64,000 bases of DNA from a bacterium (GTDB taxonomy: Bacteria; Krumholzibacteriota; Krumholzibacteriia; JACNKJ01). The translations under genes were made by a program, and so were the position numbers. The notes beneath the pieces were generated by a model. The model searched no databases and was not told where the DNA came from. It saw only the letters and a program-made list of their open reading frames with translations. This document shows positions 41,800-50,400 of the stretch, in pieces (position 1 is the stretch's first letter; every line of letters begins with the position of its first letter). Location: NCBI GenBank assembly GCA_024231955.1, contig JAAEPZ010001024.1, positions 310,001-374,000 on the forward strand, given 5' to 3'.

Positions 41800-42546
41800 T
41801 TAAATTTCCACACAGAATTCGGGATCGAAGCCCGTGTCGATCTGCCGAGGGTATCCCCGGGGATTGCACACAACGCGGGTATCGCCGATCAGATAGTCCA
41901 CCTTTTCGTGAACATGGCCGTGAATCCATAGCTCCGGCTTCATCTCGGCGATCACTTTCTCCAGATCGGAGACATAGGCCGAGGAGATGACATCCCTTTC
42001 GTCATTGATAGGCAATGAGAGGGGGCTGGGGCCATGGTGCGTGACCACGACAACCTTCTTGTCGCCGCAGGATTTGCGGGCGTCGAGCAACCAGGCCAGT
42101 GTGCGCTTGTGGATCTCGATCGTATTTTCCGGAGTCAATGAGGTCATCGCCGGACTCACCTTGATCCGCCTGTAATCGGCCATGCCGGTAGTGGCTCGAA
42201 GACAATCCTGCCGCGGTTGCTTGTTGAGATTGAAATCCGTCCACAACGTGCAGCCCAGAAAGGCGATATCGCCCAGGGTCACGCCGCGCTGCTCCAGTAC
42301 CTGCACATTGGAGCCGATAGTACGCTCCTTGAGCTGCAGGACAAGGCGGGGGAAAGATTTGCTGTAGTATTCGTGATTACCCATGATGTAGAGCACCGGA
42401 CGATCCCGAATCGATCTCTTCGCCCAGTTCACACCCATCTCACCGAGGTGCGTGTCCCCGGCAAGGACGACGATATCGGCGCCGACATCGGTCCACTCGA
42501 ATGATTCAAACTCGATATGCAGGTCGCTCAGGATCTGAATCTTCAT
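41800..42546 (-). CDS. Calcineurin-like metallophosphoesterase
   Basis: The 248-residue protein has the ordered motifs of the family: SDLHIEF near the start, VVLAGDTHLGEMG, YIMGNHEYY, VVVVTHHGPSP and IHGHVHEKVDY. These supply the Asp, His and Asn residues for the di-metal site. It could hydrolyse phosphoesters of nucleotides, cyclic nucleotides or proteins; no narrower call is possible. The ATG at 42546 follows GGAAG. It is convergent with the saccharopine dehydrogenase gene. Confidence 0.9.
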   Translation of the reverse strand: MKIQILSDLHIEFESFEWTDVGADIVVLAGDTHLGEMGVNWAKRSIRDRPVLYIMGNHEYYSKSFPRLVLQLKERTIGSNVQVLEQRGVTLGDIAFLGCTLWTDFNLNKQPRQDCLRATTGMADYRRIKVSPAMTSLTPENTIEIHKRTLAWLLDARKSCGDKKVVVVTHHGPSPLSLPINDERDVISSAYVSDLEKVIAEMKPELWIHGHVHEKVDYLIGDTRVVCNPRGYPRQIDTGFDPEFCVEI

Positions 42547-42699
42547 CGTCGCTTCCCATCTTAACAGCGGCTACAGGGATTCATCTCGCACTATTCGGCT
42601 CCAGACGGGCGTATACATCAGGTTCGGCCTCGCAATCCGACATCTTGAGAACAAAGGTATCTCCGGCTGCGGCCTCCATTGTCTGGAGCTGGATGGCCA

Positions 42700-43530
42700 T
42701 CAAAACCAGCCGGAGGAGTAACCCGGATAGTAATAGTGCAGAATCGCCCCGACCAGGAAGGCGTCAACGATCAGATGCACGATCAGCACATACAACAGGT
42801 TCTCAGACTCCTCGAACATCGCCCCCTGGGTCAACGCAAAAAGATAGACCACAACCGGTCCGATGCCGGTGAAGGCCATCTTGTTCAGGATCGCCATATA
42901 GATCACAGCTTGCGCCAGGTTGGCGACCCGGAACGAAAAGAGTGAACGCATGACGGCATACACCGTGTTGACGAAGAACAGCTCGTCCCAGATCCCGACG
43001 CAATTGATGCCGACAAACAGGCGGGTGATCGCATCCTTTTCCGGCTCAACGGGCATGAGCCAGTGAGTCGGGAGCTCCGGATTGGCGTGAAAGAAATAGA
43101 AATTGATCACTGCCCACGCGAGCGGAATCGAGATCAGCACGTAGAAGAAATCCAGTTTGCGAAATTTTTTCGGCCAGAACCGATAGCGGATGACACCGGG
43201 ATCGAAGAAACCCAGAATCAATGCCGGACCGACAACGGCAAGCAGAAAGCGGACACCAAGGGATATGAAGTGACCGTTGCTGGTGTCGGTATTGATGGGC
43301 GTGTACGCCAGCAGGAACGCACAACCCAACAGCACGCCCATCCGCAGGCGAAACCTCGCATCCGGTTCGCGGAATGTGAAGAGGACCGAAACCGCCCAGA
43401 CGACAAGCCCCGGCAACATGCGTTGCAGCGGTATCATCAGCACTGTCGCGGCGCAAAGCGTCGTCAGTGCGAGGTACTGCCCTGGTGAGTTTTTCCGTTC
43501 AGGATCTCCGGCAAGCCATTTCGATTTCAC
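42700..43530 (-). CDS. CPBP-like polytopic membrane protein
   Basis: The 276-residue protein has about eight hydrophobic segments. NCVGIWDELFFVNTVYAVMR resembles the EExxxR motif of CPBP (CAAX prenyl endopeptidase-like) intramembrane proteins, but the Glu pair is Asp-Glu. EESENLLYVLIVHLIVDAF carries the second His and Asp-like motif. It may therefore be a CPBP-like protein with partly diverged active site. It overlaps the end of the MFS gene by 4 nt (ATGA), so the two are coupled; the pair may handle export of a modified peptide or lipid, which is speculative. Confidence 0.65.
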   Translation of the reverse strand: MKSKWLAGDPERKNSPGQYLALTTLCAATVLMIPLQRMLPGLVVWAVSVLFTFREPDARFRLRMGVLLGCAFLLAYTPINTDTSNGHFISLGVRFLLAVVGPALILGFFDPGVIRYRFWPKKFRKLDFFYVLISIPLAWAVINFYFFHANPELPTHWLMPVEPEKDAITRLFVGINCVGIWDELFFVNTVYAVMRSLFSFRVANLAQAVIYMAILNKMAFTGIGPVVVYLFALTQGAMFEESENLLYVLIVHLIVDAFLVGAILHYYYPGYSSGWF

Positions 43531-44885
43531 GCAATCACCTCTGTCGCCCCCTGGACACCCTGGTCGAGTTCCGCAGATTGATCGGGATTCATGTCGGGCA
43601 ACTCATCCTCCACATTGCGCAAACGGGGGTTGAGATAGGCGATCACAACCGTAAAGGAGACCAGTAAACCGGCCAGAACAAACATGAAACCGATGCCTCT
43701 GCCGGGGCCCACCCCGATAACCCGCCCGACACTGTCGGCCAGACGCCCGCCCTCCAGGAGCATGGGGGTGAACACCCTGTCGGCCAGAGGGCCCGAAATG
43801 AGGTACGCTACGGGCATCATGGCCATGGACACCATGCCGCGCGTGGCGAAAACACGGCCCTGGATATCCGCCGGCACCTTGTTCTGCCAGATCACCTGGG
43901 CGCAACCGCCCGCAAGGGGCACACAGAACATCGCCAGGAAATAGCCGGCGATGACGAACATTCCGTGGGCGCGCAAGCCTACAACCGCAACACCCAGACC
44001 AACGAAGAAGAGGTTGACCATGATTCCGGGGACGCGCCGTTGCGAACCACCCCAGGCGCTCATGACGATGCTGCCGATGAGCATCCCCACACTGGCCATG
44101 GAGATGATTGCGCCCATGCGGGCCTCCGTCGTGAATGAGAGCATCATCGGCACATTGAGGGCGGAGACCATGCCGAGGATAAAATTGAGCATGGCGAACA
44201 GGATCAACATCGCCAGCAGACCCGACCGCTCGCGGATATAGGTCCAGCCCTGAAATGACTCGCGCCAAATTGAGCCGGCCAACTTTTTGGCATCCTCGCT
44301 TACCGGTGGACTGGGGATGCGCACAGCGAGCAGTGTTCCCAGCGCGAAAAGGAAGGTGGCAAAATCGATTATGATAATACCGCGCAACCCTATGAACATG
44401 ATCAGCGCGCCGGCCAGGAGCGGGGACAGGATGTTGCCGAGAGCGCGAGCCATTTGAGCCAATCCGCTGGCGCGACCGAAATGCTCTTTGGGTACGAGCA
44501 TGGTCACCGATGCCTGATATGCCGGACCCTGGAAGGAACCGAAGCAGGAGCCGAGTGCGGTCATCGCCAGAATGTGCCAGAGCTGGAGACAATCGACCCA
44601 GAGAAGCGCGGCTAGAACGAGTGTGGTGCAGGCGGCGGCGATATCGCTGACGATCATCACGGTGCGGCGGTCCCAACGATCCACCAGCGCGCCCGCCAGG
44701 GGGGAGATCAGGACTGCGGGGAGTGTGGCGGCCAGAGCGACCATGGCGAATTGCGTGGCCGAGCCGGTTCTCTTGAAGATCCAGATGCCGATGGCGAAGC
44801 CGGTCATCCCCGAGCCCAGCATGGAGAGCAGTTGCCCCGCCCATATGATGAAGAAGGTTTTCATTCCGCTGCGCTCAGGCGCCAT
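43527..44885 (-). CDS. MFS exporter
   Basis: The 452-residue transporter has about twelve helices. GLASLGSGMTGFAIGIWIF-type start (here LLSMLGSGMTGFAIGIWIF), LVDRWDRRTVMIVSDIAAA (the conserved loop between helices 2 and 3), and the general layout fit the MFS_3/macrolide-efflux group. The ATG at 44885 follows GAGGTG. It starts 3 nt after the stop of the DUF4091 gene and runs into the CPBP-like gene, so the three form an operon. The substrate is unknown. Confidence 0.85.
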   Translation of the reverse strand: MAPERSGMKTFFIIWAGQLLSMLGSGMTGFAIGIWIFKRTGSATQFAMVALAATLPAVLISPLAGALVDRWDRRTVMIVSDIAAACTTLVLAALLWVDCLQLWHILAMTALGSCFGSFQGPAYQASVTMLVPKEHFGRASGLAQMARALGNILSPLLAGALIMFIGLRGIIIIDFATFLFALGTLLAVRIPSPPVSEDAKKLAGSIWRESFQGWTYIRERSGLLAMLILFAMLNFILGMVSALNVPMMLSFTTEARMGAIISMASVGMLIGSIVMSAWGGSQRRVPGIMVNLFFVGLGVAVVGLRAHGMFVIAGYFLAMFCVPLAGGCAQVIWQNKVPADIQGRVFATRGMVSMAMMPVAYLISGPLADRVFTPMLLEGGRLADSVGRVIGVGPGRGIGFMFVLAGLLVSFTVVIAYLNPRLRNVEDELPDMNPDQSAELDQGVQGATEVIA

Positions 44886-44888
44886 TGA

Positions 44889-46934
44889 TCACCTCAACCA
44901 CATTCCTGACATTTCGAAGCGTCGCGCCGATTCCGGTTCCCACAGGAAAAACGCAGCCTCTTTGAGTGACGATGTATCCACCCGCTCATGGGGGATGGGA
45001 ATCCGCACGCGTCGCTGTTCACCCGGCGCGAGATGAATCTCCCAGGTCCAGACCTTGCGCTTGATGAGCCCGCTACCCAGCTTGAAGCCGAGCCGCACAG
45101 GTTCGCCCTCCATCAACCGCAGGTCGATGATGACCTCACGAAATGCCTGCCAGTCCGAGGGCATCGGCATTCGCCATAACTTGTCCTTACCCGCATCCAA
45201 CGTGAACTGCAGCGTCTTGCCGTCTGCTTGCTCGACAGCCTTCACATCCCGACCGCCGTGCCAACCCCGCTTTGGTTTGTCGGAGTTGGTGGCCTCGATA
45301 ACCCCCTGCAGGCTATTGGCCGCAATGCGCTCCTGCTCCGCCACCCAACTATCCGCGAGCGTTTCATTGCCGCTGAGATAGTAACCGGCGGCCAATCGCC
45401 AGCTTTGAAGAGCGAGCGGATCGCTGTCGCGGTTCAGTGCGCCGCTTAGAGGCATCAGATCGAAGAGCTTGTCGGCAAGGTCCTCATCGGCATGCTGCAG
45501 GAGATGAGCGTAATCGACATCGTCGAATCCGTCACGCAACATCTTCAGACGAATCGACTCAACCGGTCCATCCGGCCCGGGGTAGTACAGTGCGCCGTTG
45601 CCGTTCTGCCGCGGATAGACCATCGGATCCTCCCAGGGGTCGACGGTCCAGTAGTTCACGCACCAGAACAGCAATCCGGCGTAACCCTCAATCCAGACGG
45701 CCGGCGCGGTATGACGCGCCTCGAGGCCGGGGACATCCAGATGAAGCGCGGGGACATCGCTGCCTGCGTTACCCGCCGTATAAACCCAGAGATCCTCACG
45801 CCCCTGTCCGCGGGCAGCGAGCCAGGGATCCACCGTTGCCGCCTGCATGAGCGCATCACCCAGCCGCGGACACCACCAGTGCACATCAGGATAACCATCA
45901 GCCGGCAGGCGGGTAATCAGATTGCGCAATCCGGGCGCGGCGCGACCCACCATCGCGGTCATCTCCCGCACCCCCTCATAGGTTTCGTCGAACAGGTAGG
46001 TGTAGAAGATGTCCAGCCACCTCTTCTCCGCAAGATGCTCACCGACGGCCCGGTACCAGGCCTCGGTCCAGACATTGACCTTCCTTGGCCCCTCAAGGCA
46101 GAACAGAGTTTGCCCCCGCTCCATTGCCCACTCCACCTGATTGTCGAAGGCGGTGAAATCAGCGCGCTTGAGCTCACCCTCGTTACTGATCCGCAGCTCA
46201 GGTCTGGTGCCCACCGCTCCCACCGCGACATGTGCGGGCATGATCCGGTGCGCAAGCATGGATTCATGATAGCGCTGCATCATCGCATCAGCTGCGGGGG
46301 TGCCCTTCTCCAGATTGTGATACTGGTATACATACTTCGGATAAAGCATGAATGAACTGGCCAGTGTCGGGCTCTCTGGGAGATCGAATCCCCAGACCTC
46401 AATCTCCATTTCGACTACGGCATTCCAGTCATCGGCACTCAAGCGGACCTCACCGGTATAGTGTCCCGCCTCGGCTGCCAGAGGAACCGCCACCTCGACC
46501 CATATCGCCTGGGTTCGACCCGCAGGGACATCCACCTGCAGATCCGGCAAGATAGGGTCGGCCCATTCGCCGACATGCAACGTTCCATAGTAGGGCTCTT
46601 CGGTTGTCACAAAGCCGACGAATCCGGCGCTCAGCGCCTCCTCCTCAAGGTAGTCGCCCGTCTCTTGTGTGAATTCGCCCAGCTCCACGTGCAGATTACT
46701 TAGTTCCGAATCTCCCGTGCAGATGAGAATCTGCACCGCCTCGCTCTCGCCCCAGGCGGCATGAATGAGGGGACGTGTCTCAAAATGGGCCAGGAACGCA
46801 GTATCCGGGAGGCCTGAAGGAGCCTTGGCCAGCGACGAGACTACAAACAATTCCGGTTCCAGGGAAAAGGCTGCAGTCGAAATCAGACTGAGGATGAGCG
46901 CCAGCAGTGCGGACATTCTTTTTCTAAGGTTCAT
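44889..46934 (-). CDS. Secreted DUF4091 protein (glycoside hydrolase-like)
   Basis: The ATG at 46934 follows GGAGG and opens a signal peptide (MSALLALILSLISTAAFS). The 681-residue protein has an N-terminal beta-sandwich part, followed by a TIM-barrel-like DUF4091 region with FYTYLFDETYEGVREMTAMV, YPDVHWWCPRLGDAL, GLLFWCVNYWTVDPWEDPM and LYYPGPDGPVESIRLKMLRD, and a C-terminal beta domain. DUF4091 proteins are linked to glycan breakdown but the activity is not defined. It precedes an MFS exporter and a CPBP-like gene. A 19-bp palindrome lies 82 nt upstream of the start. Confidence 0.83.
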   Translation of the reverse strand: MNLRKRMSALLALILSLISTAAFSLEPELFVVSSLAKAPSGLPDTAFLAHFETRPLIHAAWGESEAVQILICTGDSELSNLHVELGEFTQETGDYLEEEALSAGFVGFVTTEEPYYGTLHVGEWADPILPDLQVDVPAGRTQAIWVEVAVPLAAEAGHYTGEVRLSADDWNAVVEMEIEVWGFDLPESPTLASSFMLYPKYVYQYHNLEKGTPAADAMMQRYHESMLAHRIMPAHVAVGAVGTRPELRISNEGELKRADFTAFDNQVEWAMERGQTLFCLEGPRKVNVWTEAWYRAVGEHLAEKRWLDIFYTYLFDETYEGVREMTAMVGRAAPGLRNLITRLPADGYPDVHWWCPRLGDALMQAATVDPWLAARGQGREDLWVYTAGNAGSDVPALHLDVPGLEARHTAPAVWIEGYAGLLFWCVNYWTVDPWEDPMVYPRQNGNGALYYPGPDGPVESIRLKMLRDGFDDVDYAHLLQHADEDLADKLFDLMPLSGALNRDSDPLALQSWRLAAGYYLSGNETLADSWVAEQERIAANSLQGVIEATNSDKPKRGWHGGRDVKAVEQADGKTLQFTLDAGKDKLWRMPMPSDWQAFREVIIDLRLMEGEPVRLGFKLGSGLIKRKVWTWEIHLAPGEQRRVRIPIPHERVDTSSLKEAAFFLWEPESARRFEMSGMWLR

Positions 46935-47015
46935 ATTGCCTCCTGATTCCCTCTCCATTCCCATACTACCCCCGCTGCAAAATAAGTATGTGGGAGTAAT
47001 AGCCATCTGCATTTT

Positions 47016-47034
47016 CACTGCTATACTAGCAGTG
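47016..47034. promoter_or_regulatory. 19-bp perfect palindrome, candidate operator
   Basis: CACTGCTA (47016-47023) and TAGCAGTG (47027-47034) are perfect inverted arms around TAC. The centre contains TATACT (plus strand) and TAGTAT (minus strand), both close to -10 elements. It sits 82 nt upstream of the DUF4091 gene, where a repressor of LacI/GntR type could act. Confidence 0.5.
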
Positions 47035-47176
47035 TGTTCAACAATATCGGCTTTATCGGGAGCTATTTCAGTCCCGCTCTGAGTGCCTGTTGACGCTCTG
47101 CCGAATGTTGAGCAAAGACCATATCAGCGCGCCCACTTACAAGTGGATTGAAAAGATCAACGCAGTGCTGATCGGT

Positions 47177-48700
47177 CTATGGGGTCCATTTGGACCCCTG
47201 TTTTTTATGCCTGTCGTTTTCCACCAACTCATAACCTTGGTACCCCTGAACCCCCGCCAGAGCTCGCAGGGGAGCATCAGCCTTGTGTAGTGCTTCGCGC
47301 CACTCATCCTCCGGATCGCTATCGTAGACAACCGCTCCGCCAGCGCCAACCACCGCGCGCCCATTGATCAGTTGGATACTGCGAATGACAATGGACAGAT
47401 CAAGGGAACCGTCGAAACCCAGATAACCCAGGCAGCCGGAGTAGTTGCCGCGCACGCGCGGCTCCAGCTCCTCAAGAATATCCATAGCTGCAATTTTCGG
47501 CGCACCGGTCATGGAGCCCCCGGGGAAACTCGAAGCAAGAAGATCGCAACGATCCAGGTCGGGGTGCAATTGGCCGGTTATGGAGGAGACCATCTGGAAC
47601 ACCGATGAGTACTCCTCAATGACGCAGAGATCGGGGACATCAACGGATCCCGGAATGCATACACGATGCAGATCATTACGGAGCAAATCGACGATCATCA
47701 CGTTCTCCGCCCGATCCTTCTCGCTGTTCTCGAGCTCAAGGCGCAACTTCTCATCTTCGGCGGCAACCCTCCCCCTGGGTCGCGTACCCTTGATCGGCCG
47801 CGCCTCTATCCGGCCCCACGCATCCATCTTCAGAAAACGCTCCGGGCTGGAGCTGATCAGGGTCATCTCCGGATGGCGGAGGAAGGCCGCAAACGGGGCC
47901 GGATTGATCTTTTTCAATTCGCGATAAAGCGCGCGAGGGTCATCGGAGAATGGGGCTTCGAATCGACCCGTAAAGCAGAGTTCGTAGGCATTGCCCTCAC
48001 GAATCTCCTCCCGGCAGCGGGTTACCGCGGCCCGGTAATCATTCGCACACACGGATGGCGAACATGGCAATGCGCCACCCCTTGCCGTAGGCGGTGTTGC
48101 GGAATCTGCTCCGTTTTCGGCCAACAGGCTCCGCAGCTCCTCGGCCAGCAACCCGGCCTTGAGAGTCGCCTCCCGCTCCGCATCCATCTCATCGCGGCCA
48201 CGAGCCCACCCGACAGCCATCATCCGGTGCTCGGCATGATCGAAGAGCAGGCAACGGTCATAGAAGAAGAGAGATATATCGGGCAACTCGAGATCATCCT
48301 CAGCACTGGGTTGCAGCGGCAGAATGCGTCGCCCGAGTTCATAGGCGAAAACCCCTACAGCACCACCCGCAAAGGGTATGTCCGCCCTGGGCGTCGTTTT
48401 TGGAAAAGCCGCGAGAACCTGGCGTAAAGCCGCCAGGGGGTCGCCCTGCCAGGTGAAATTCTGCCCACGACTATGCCAATGAAATCGGTTGATCCCATCG
48501 CTGCTGGCAAAGCGGGCAACAGGGTGGCTGCCCAGGAGCGACCAGCGCGACAGCTCCCCCGCCGGGCCAGCGCTATCCAGCAGAAACAGACTGCCTCCGC
48601 TCATCAACGGCAGAAGACTCTCCGGTGAAGGAAAACCCTCCATGGGCACCAGGGCCGTAGCCGCACAATCACTTGCCGGAGCTGGGGGGTAAGTAAACAT
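47177..48700 (-). CDS. pabB: Aminodeoxychorismate synthase component I
   Basis: The enzyme adds an amino group to chorismate in p-aminobenzoate and folate synthesis. The 507 residues from ATG 48700 include the chorismate-binding core: SSPERFLKMD, ARPIKGTRPRGR, SEKDRAENVMIVDLLRNDL, VFQMVSSITGQLHPDLDRC, FPGGSMTGAPKIAAMDILEE and GYLGFDGSLDLSIVIRS. The Lys in PIKGT is the feature that separates PabB from anthranilate synthase TrpE, which has Ala there. No PabA partner or lyase lies in the window. The ribosome binding site at 48700 is poor, and an upstream in-frame start cannot be excluded. The last codons overlap a plus-strand terminator hairpin. Confidence 0.85.
   Translation of the reverse strand: MFTYPPAPASDCAATALVPMEGFPSPESLLPLMSGGSLFLLDSAGPAGELSRWSLLGSHPVARFASSDGINRFHWHSRGQNFTWQGDPLAALRQVLAAFPKTTPRADIPFAGGAVGVFAYELGRRILPLQPSAEDDLELPDISLFFYDRCLLFDHAEHRMMAVGWARGRDEMDAEREATLKAGLLAEELRSLLAENGADSATPPTARGGALPCSPSVCANDYRAAVTRCREEIREGNAYELCFTGRFEAPFSDDPRALYRELKKINPAPFAAFLRHPEMTLISSSPERFLKMDAWGRIEARPIKGTRPRGRVAAEDEKLRLELENSEKDRAENVMIVDLLRNDLHRVCIPGSVDVPDLCVIEEYSSVFQMVSSITGQLHPDLDRCDLLASSFPGGSMTGAPKIAAMDILEELEPRVRGNYSGCLGYLGFDGSLDLSIVIRSIQLINGRAVVGAGGAVVYDSDPEDEWREALHKADAPLRALAGVQGYQGYELVENDRHKKQGSKWTP
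47181..47206 (+). terminator. Plus-strand intrinsic terminator inside the 3' end of pabB
   Basis: GGGGTCCA (47181-47188) and TGGACCCC (47191-47198) form a perfect stem followed by TGTTTTTT. The T-run is on the plus strand only, while pabB and DUF4091 are on the minus strand. It would end a plus-strand transcript from the 47.0-47.2 kb intergenic region, in which I see no coding frame, so a small RNA is possible. Confidence 0.6.
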
Positions 48701-48810
48701 GGTCGTAAAGTAGCAACTCCACGAGAATGCGACCAGCAGGACTTTGCCGACTACATCCTCTGATCCCGCCAAAAGATATACATGACGCAGCAAATAGTGG
48801 ACTGGTTATA

Positions 48811-48845
48811 AAAAGGGCGGGGGACGGATCAAAGATCCGTCCCCC
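48811..48845 (-). terminator. Perfect 12-bp hairpin with minus-strand T-run
   Basis: GGGGGACGGATC (48819-48830) and GATCCGTCCCCC (48834-48845) form a perfect stem with loop AAA. On the minus strand it is followed by GCCCTTTTTATAA, so it can end a transcript coming from the genes at 49-50 kb, 190 nt beyond their last stop codon. The bases between (48846-49034) and those from the hairpin to pabB (48701-48810) hold no gene that I can see. Confidence 0.7.
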
Positions 48846-49034
48846 GTTTGCTCATGCTCTCGAATCAATATTCACTCGACCGGTTACACACGATAAATTC
48901 AATCAAACTCTTGGAGTGCTTGCTAAGGAACCGAACATCTCTCTAAATCCGGTTCCCGTGTTGCTTGAAGTATGATGGGTTACGTCCTCGACGAGCTCAG
49001 GTTCCGGATAAAACAAAAATATCCGAAAACAGCT

Positions 49035-49709
49035 TCACGCATCAGACACCTCTGTCGGAAGATTCAACATTTCACTCTCCCTCTGCAGGATGGTCCACGA
49101 GGGATAGTGCGTGAAGGCCAGGGCTTGTTTATAGGCCAACTCCGCCGCCGGCTTATCGCCCAGATTGGCGTGACAGCGTCCCAACATGTGATGATACTCT
49201 GCGAAGCGGTCCATATCCGGAGCGGAAAATGTCAGGTGTGTAAGCGCCTGCGCGTAATTGCCATCAATAATCTCCACCAGAGCCGCAAGATAGTTCAACC
49301 CCTCATCGTCCGGGAGACGGCGTAGCGGTCCCCGTAACGAACTACGCGCACGTTTGGCCTGCCTGTTGTTGATCATAAGCAGGGATCGACGGACCTCTTC
49401 GGCTTTTCTTCGCGACGGCTGATTGAACAGACTGTAGAAAACAATCAGGCAAACCAGCGAGAAGAGAGATGCAAACCTGGCCGACCAGATGGCCAGTAGA
49501 ATGCATAGAGCCAGCAGAGTGAAGAAGAGACATCCCCAGGGCGTTCTCGCCGAGGGGGTGATAATGCCGACTGCCATATCGTCCGCTTCATCATTTAGCG
49601 TCAAGGTAACGGGGATGCCGTCAAGTCGTCCCTTCTCGTTCCTGAAAGCCGGGTGGGGCATGCGCACCAATCCGGGGGCTATCTTTTCGACTTTCAGTTT
49701 TGCGGCCAT
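49035..49709 (-). CDS. Membrane protein with C-terminal TPR-like region, unknown function
   Basis: The 224-residue protein has a short beta-rich N-terminal part, two membrane helices close together (CLFFTLLALCILLAIWS and FASLFSLVCLIVFYSLF) and a helical C-terminal part with a TPR-like pattern (YHMLGRCHANLGDKPAAELA-like repeat: HHMLGRCHANLGDKPAAELA). No known family is recognised. Its ATG overlaps the stop of the 43-residue gene by one base (TAATG), and that gene in turn overlaps the sigma gene, so the three are translationally coupled. It could be a membrane-bound partner of the sigma-like protein. Confidence 0.6.
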   Translation of the reverse strand: MAAKLKVEKIAPGLVRMPHPAFRNEKGRLDGIPVTLTLNDEADDMAVGIITPSARTPWGCLFFTLLALCILLAIWSARFASLFSLVCLIVFYSLFNQPSRRKAEEVRRSLLMINNRQAKRARSSLRGPLRRLPDDEGLNYLAALVEIIDGNYAQALTHLTFSAPDMDRFAEYHHMLGRCHANLGDKPAAELAYKQALAFTHYPSWTILQRESEMLNLPTEVSDA

Positions 49710-49840
49710 TACAGTCCAGTCCGAAATAGGCGCAGGCTGCGCCAGGCAGTGTCCGAATTCATGATCCCCTCCGTGTTCTCGCCGTGATAAACGGACGGGG
49801 CACGCAGCAGCTCTTCGAGATCCTTTTTATCGTCATTCAT
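49709..49840 (-). CDS. 43-residue protein between sigma-like and membrane genes
   Basis: This short gene encodes a hydrophilic protein beginning MNDDKKDLEELLRAPSVYHG and ending SLRLFRTGL. Its ATG overlaps the end of the sigma-like gene by 8 nt (ATGAATGA) and its stop overlaps the next start as TAATG, so it is coupled on both sides. The acidic N-terminal helix could act as a small sigma-binding peptide; that is an inference. No family is recognised. Confidence 0.55.
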   Translation of the reverse strand: MNDDKKDLEELLRAPSVYHGENTEGIMNSDTAWRSLRLFRTGL

Positions 49841-50282
49841 GATCCAACTCCAGTCGCAGCCGTTTGTGCGCACGGTGTATCCAGGTCTTCACGCTGCCCG
49901 GCGGCAGTTCCAATCTATCCGCAATCTCCGCCAGCTTCCAGTCCTCCAGGTAACGCAAAGCGATGATCTCCCTGTCACGCGGATCAAGGCGACTCAACGC
50001 AATCCTGACCAGGCGGGCCTCCTCCTTGTGTCCCAGCAAAACAGCCGGATCAGCCCCCGCGGCAATCAGTCCGGCCGCGGACTCCTGACCATCATCCGTC
50101 TCGGCCCCCATGCGATTTAGCTGCGCGCGGACAGTCGCCTCCCAGTCGGCGATAAAGCGCGCGGCACTGCGACGATCAAGCGGAAGATAACGCTGCCGCG
50201 CCTCGGTGAAGCTCCGATCGGGCATCAGTTCTCGTACCGCCTTACCGGGGAAGAATCGCTTGTGCTGTATTCCATACCTCAT
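49833..50282 (-). CDS. Sigma-70 region 4 protein (short, region 2 not recognisable)
   Basis: The 149-residue protein has a clear region 4: LSRLDPRDREIIALRYLEDW followed by KLAEIADRLELPPGSVKTW, a helix-turn-helix that contacts -35 elements. The first ~80 residues do not show the region 2 motifs expected in an ECF factor (no DLxQExF). The length is also shorter than the usual 170-200. It may be a diverged ECF factor, or a region-4-only regulator. The ATG is at 50282, close to an inverted repeat at 50305-50332. It heads a coupled trio with a 43-residue protein and a membrane TPR-like protein. Confidence 0.7.
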   Translation of the reverse strand: MRYGIQHKRFFPGKAVRELMPDRSFTEARQRYLPLDRRSAARFIADWEATVRAQLNRMGAETDDGQESAAGLIAAGADPAVLLGHKEEARLVRIALSRLDPRDREIIALRYLEDWKLAEIADRLELPPGSVKTWIHRAHKRLRLELDHE

Positions 50283-50304
50283 TGGAACGTCTGTTTGGAA
50301 AACA

Positions 50305-50332
50305 GTTTCACAGATCTCGGGATTTGTGAAAC
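50305..50332. promoter_or_regulatory. Inverted repeat upstream of the sigma-like gene, candidate operator
   Basis: GTTTCACA and TGTGAAAC are perfect 8-bp arms separated by 12 bases, centred about 37 nt upstream of the sigma-like start and 83 nt before the divergent membrane protein. This geometry suits a dimeric repressor or activator binding between divergent genes, although it can also fold as a hairpin. Confidence 0.5.
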
Positions 50333-50400
50333 CCTTTCCGGCATCGGCAGGTCAAAAATGGGGAATCCGAGGAGCGGGAATTCAAGCAATGGAGGAAATC

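Noticed and set aside
48846..48990. Possible remnant of a 23S rRNA end (ACCGGTCGAGTG on the minus strand)
   Set aside because: The similarity is only a few bases long and no flanking rRNA or 5S sequence was found.
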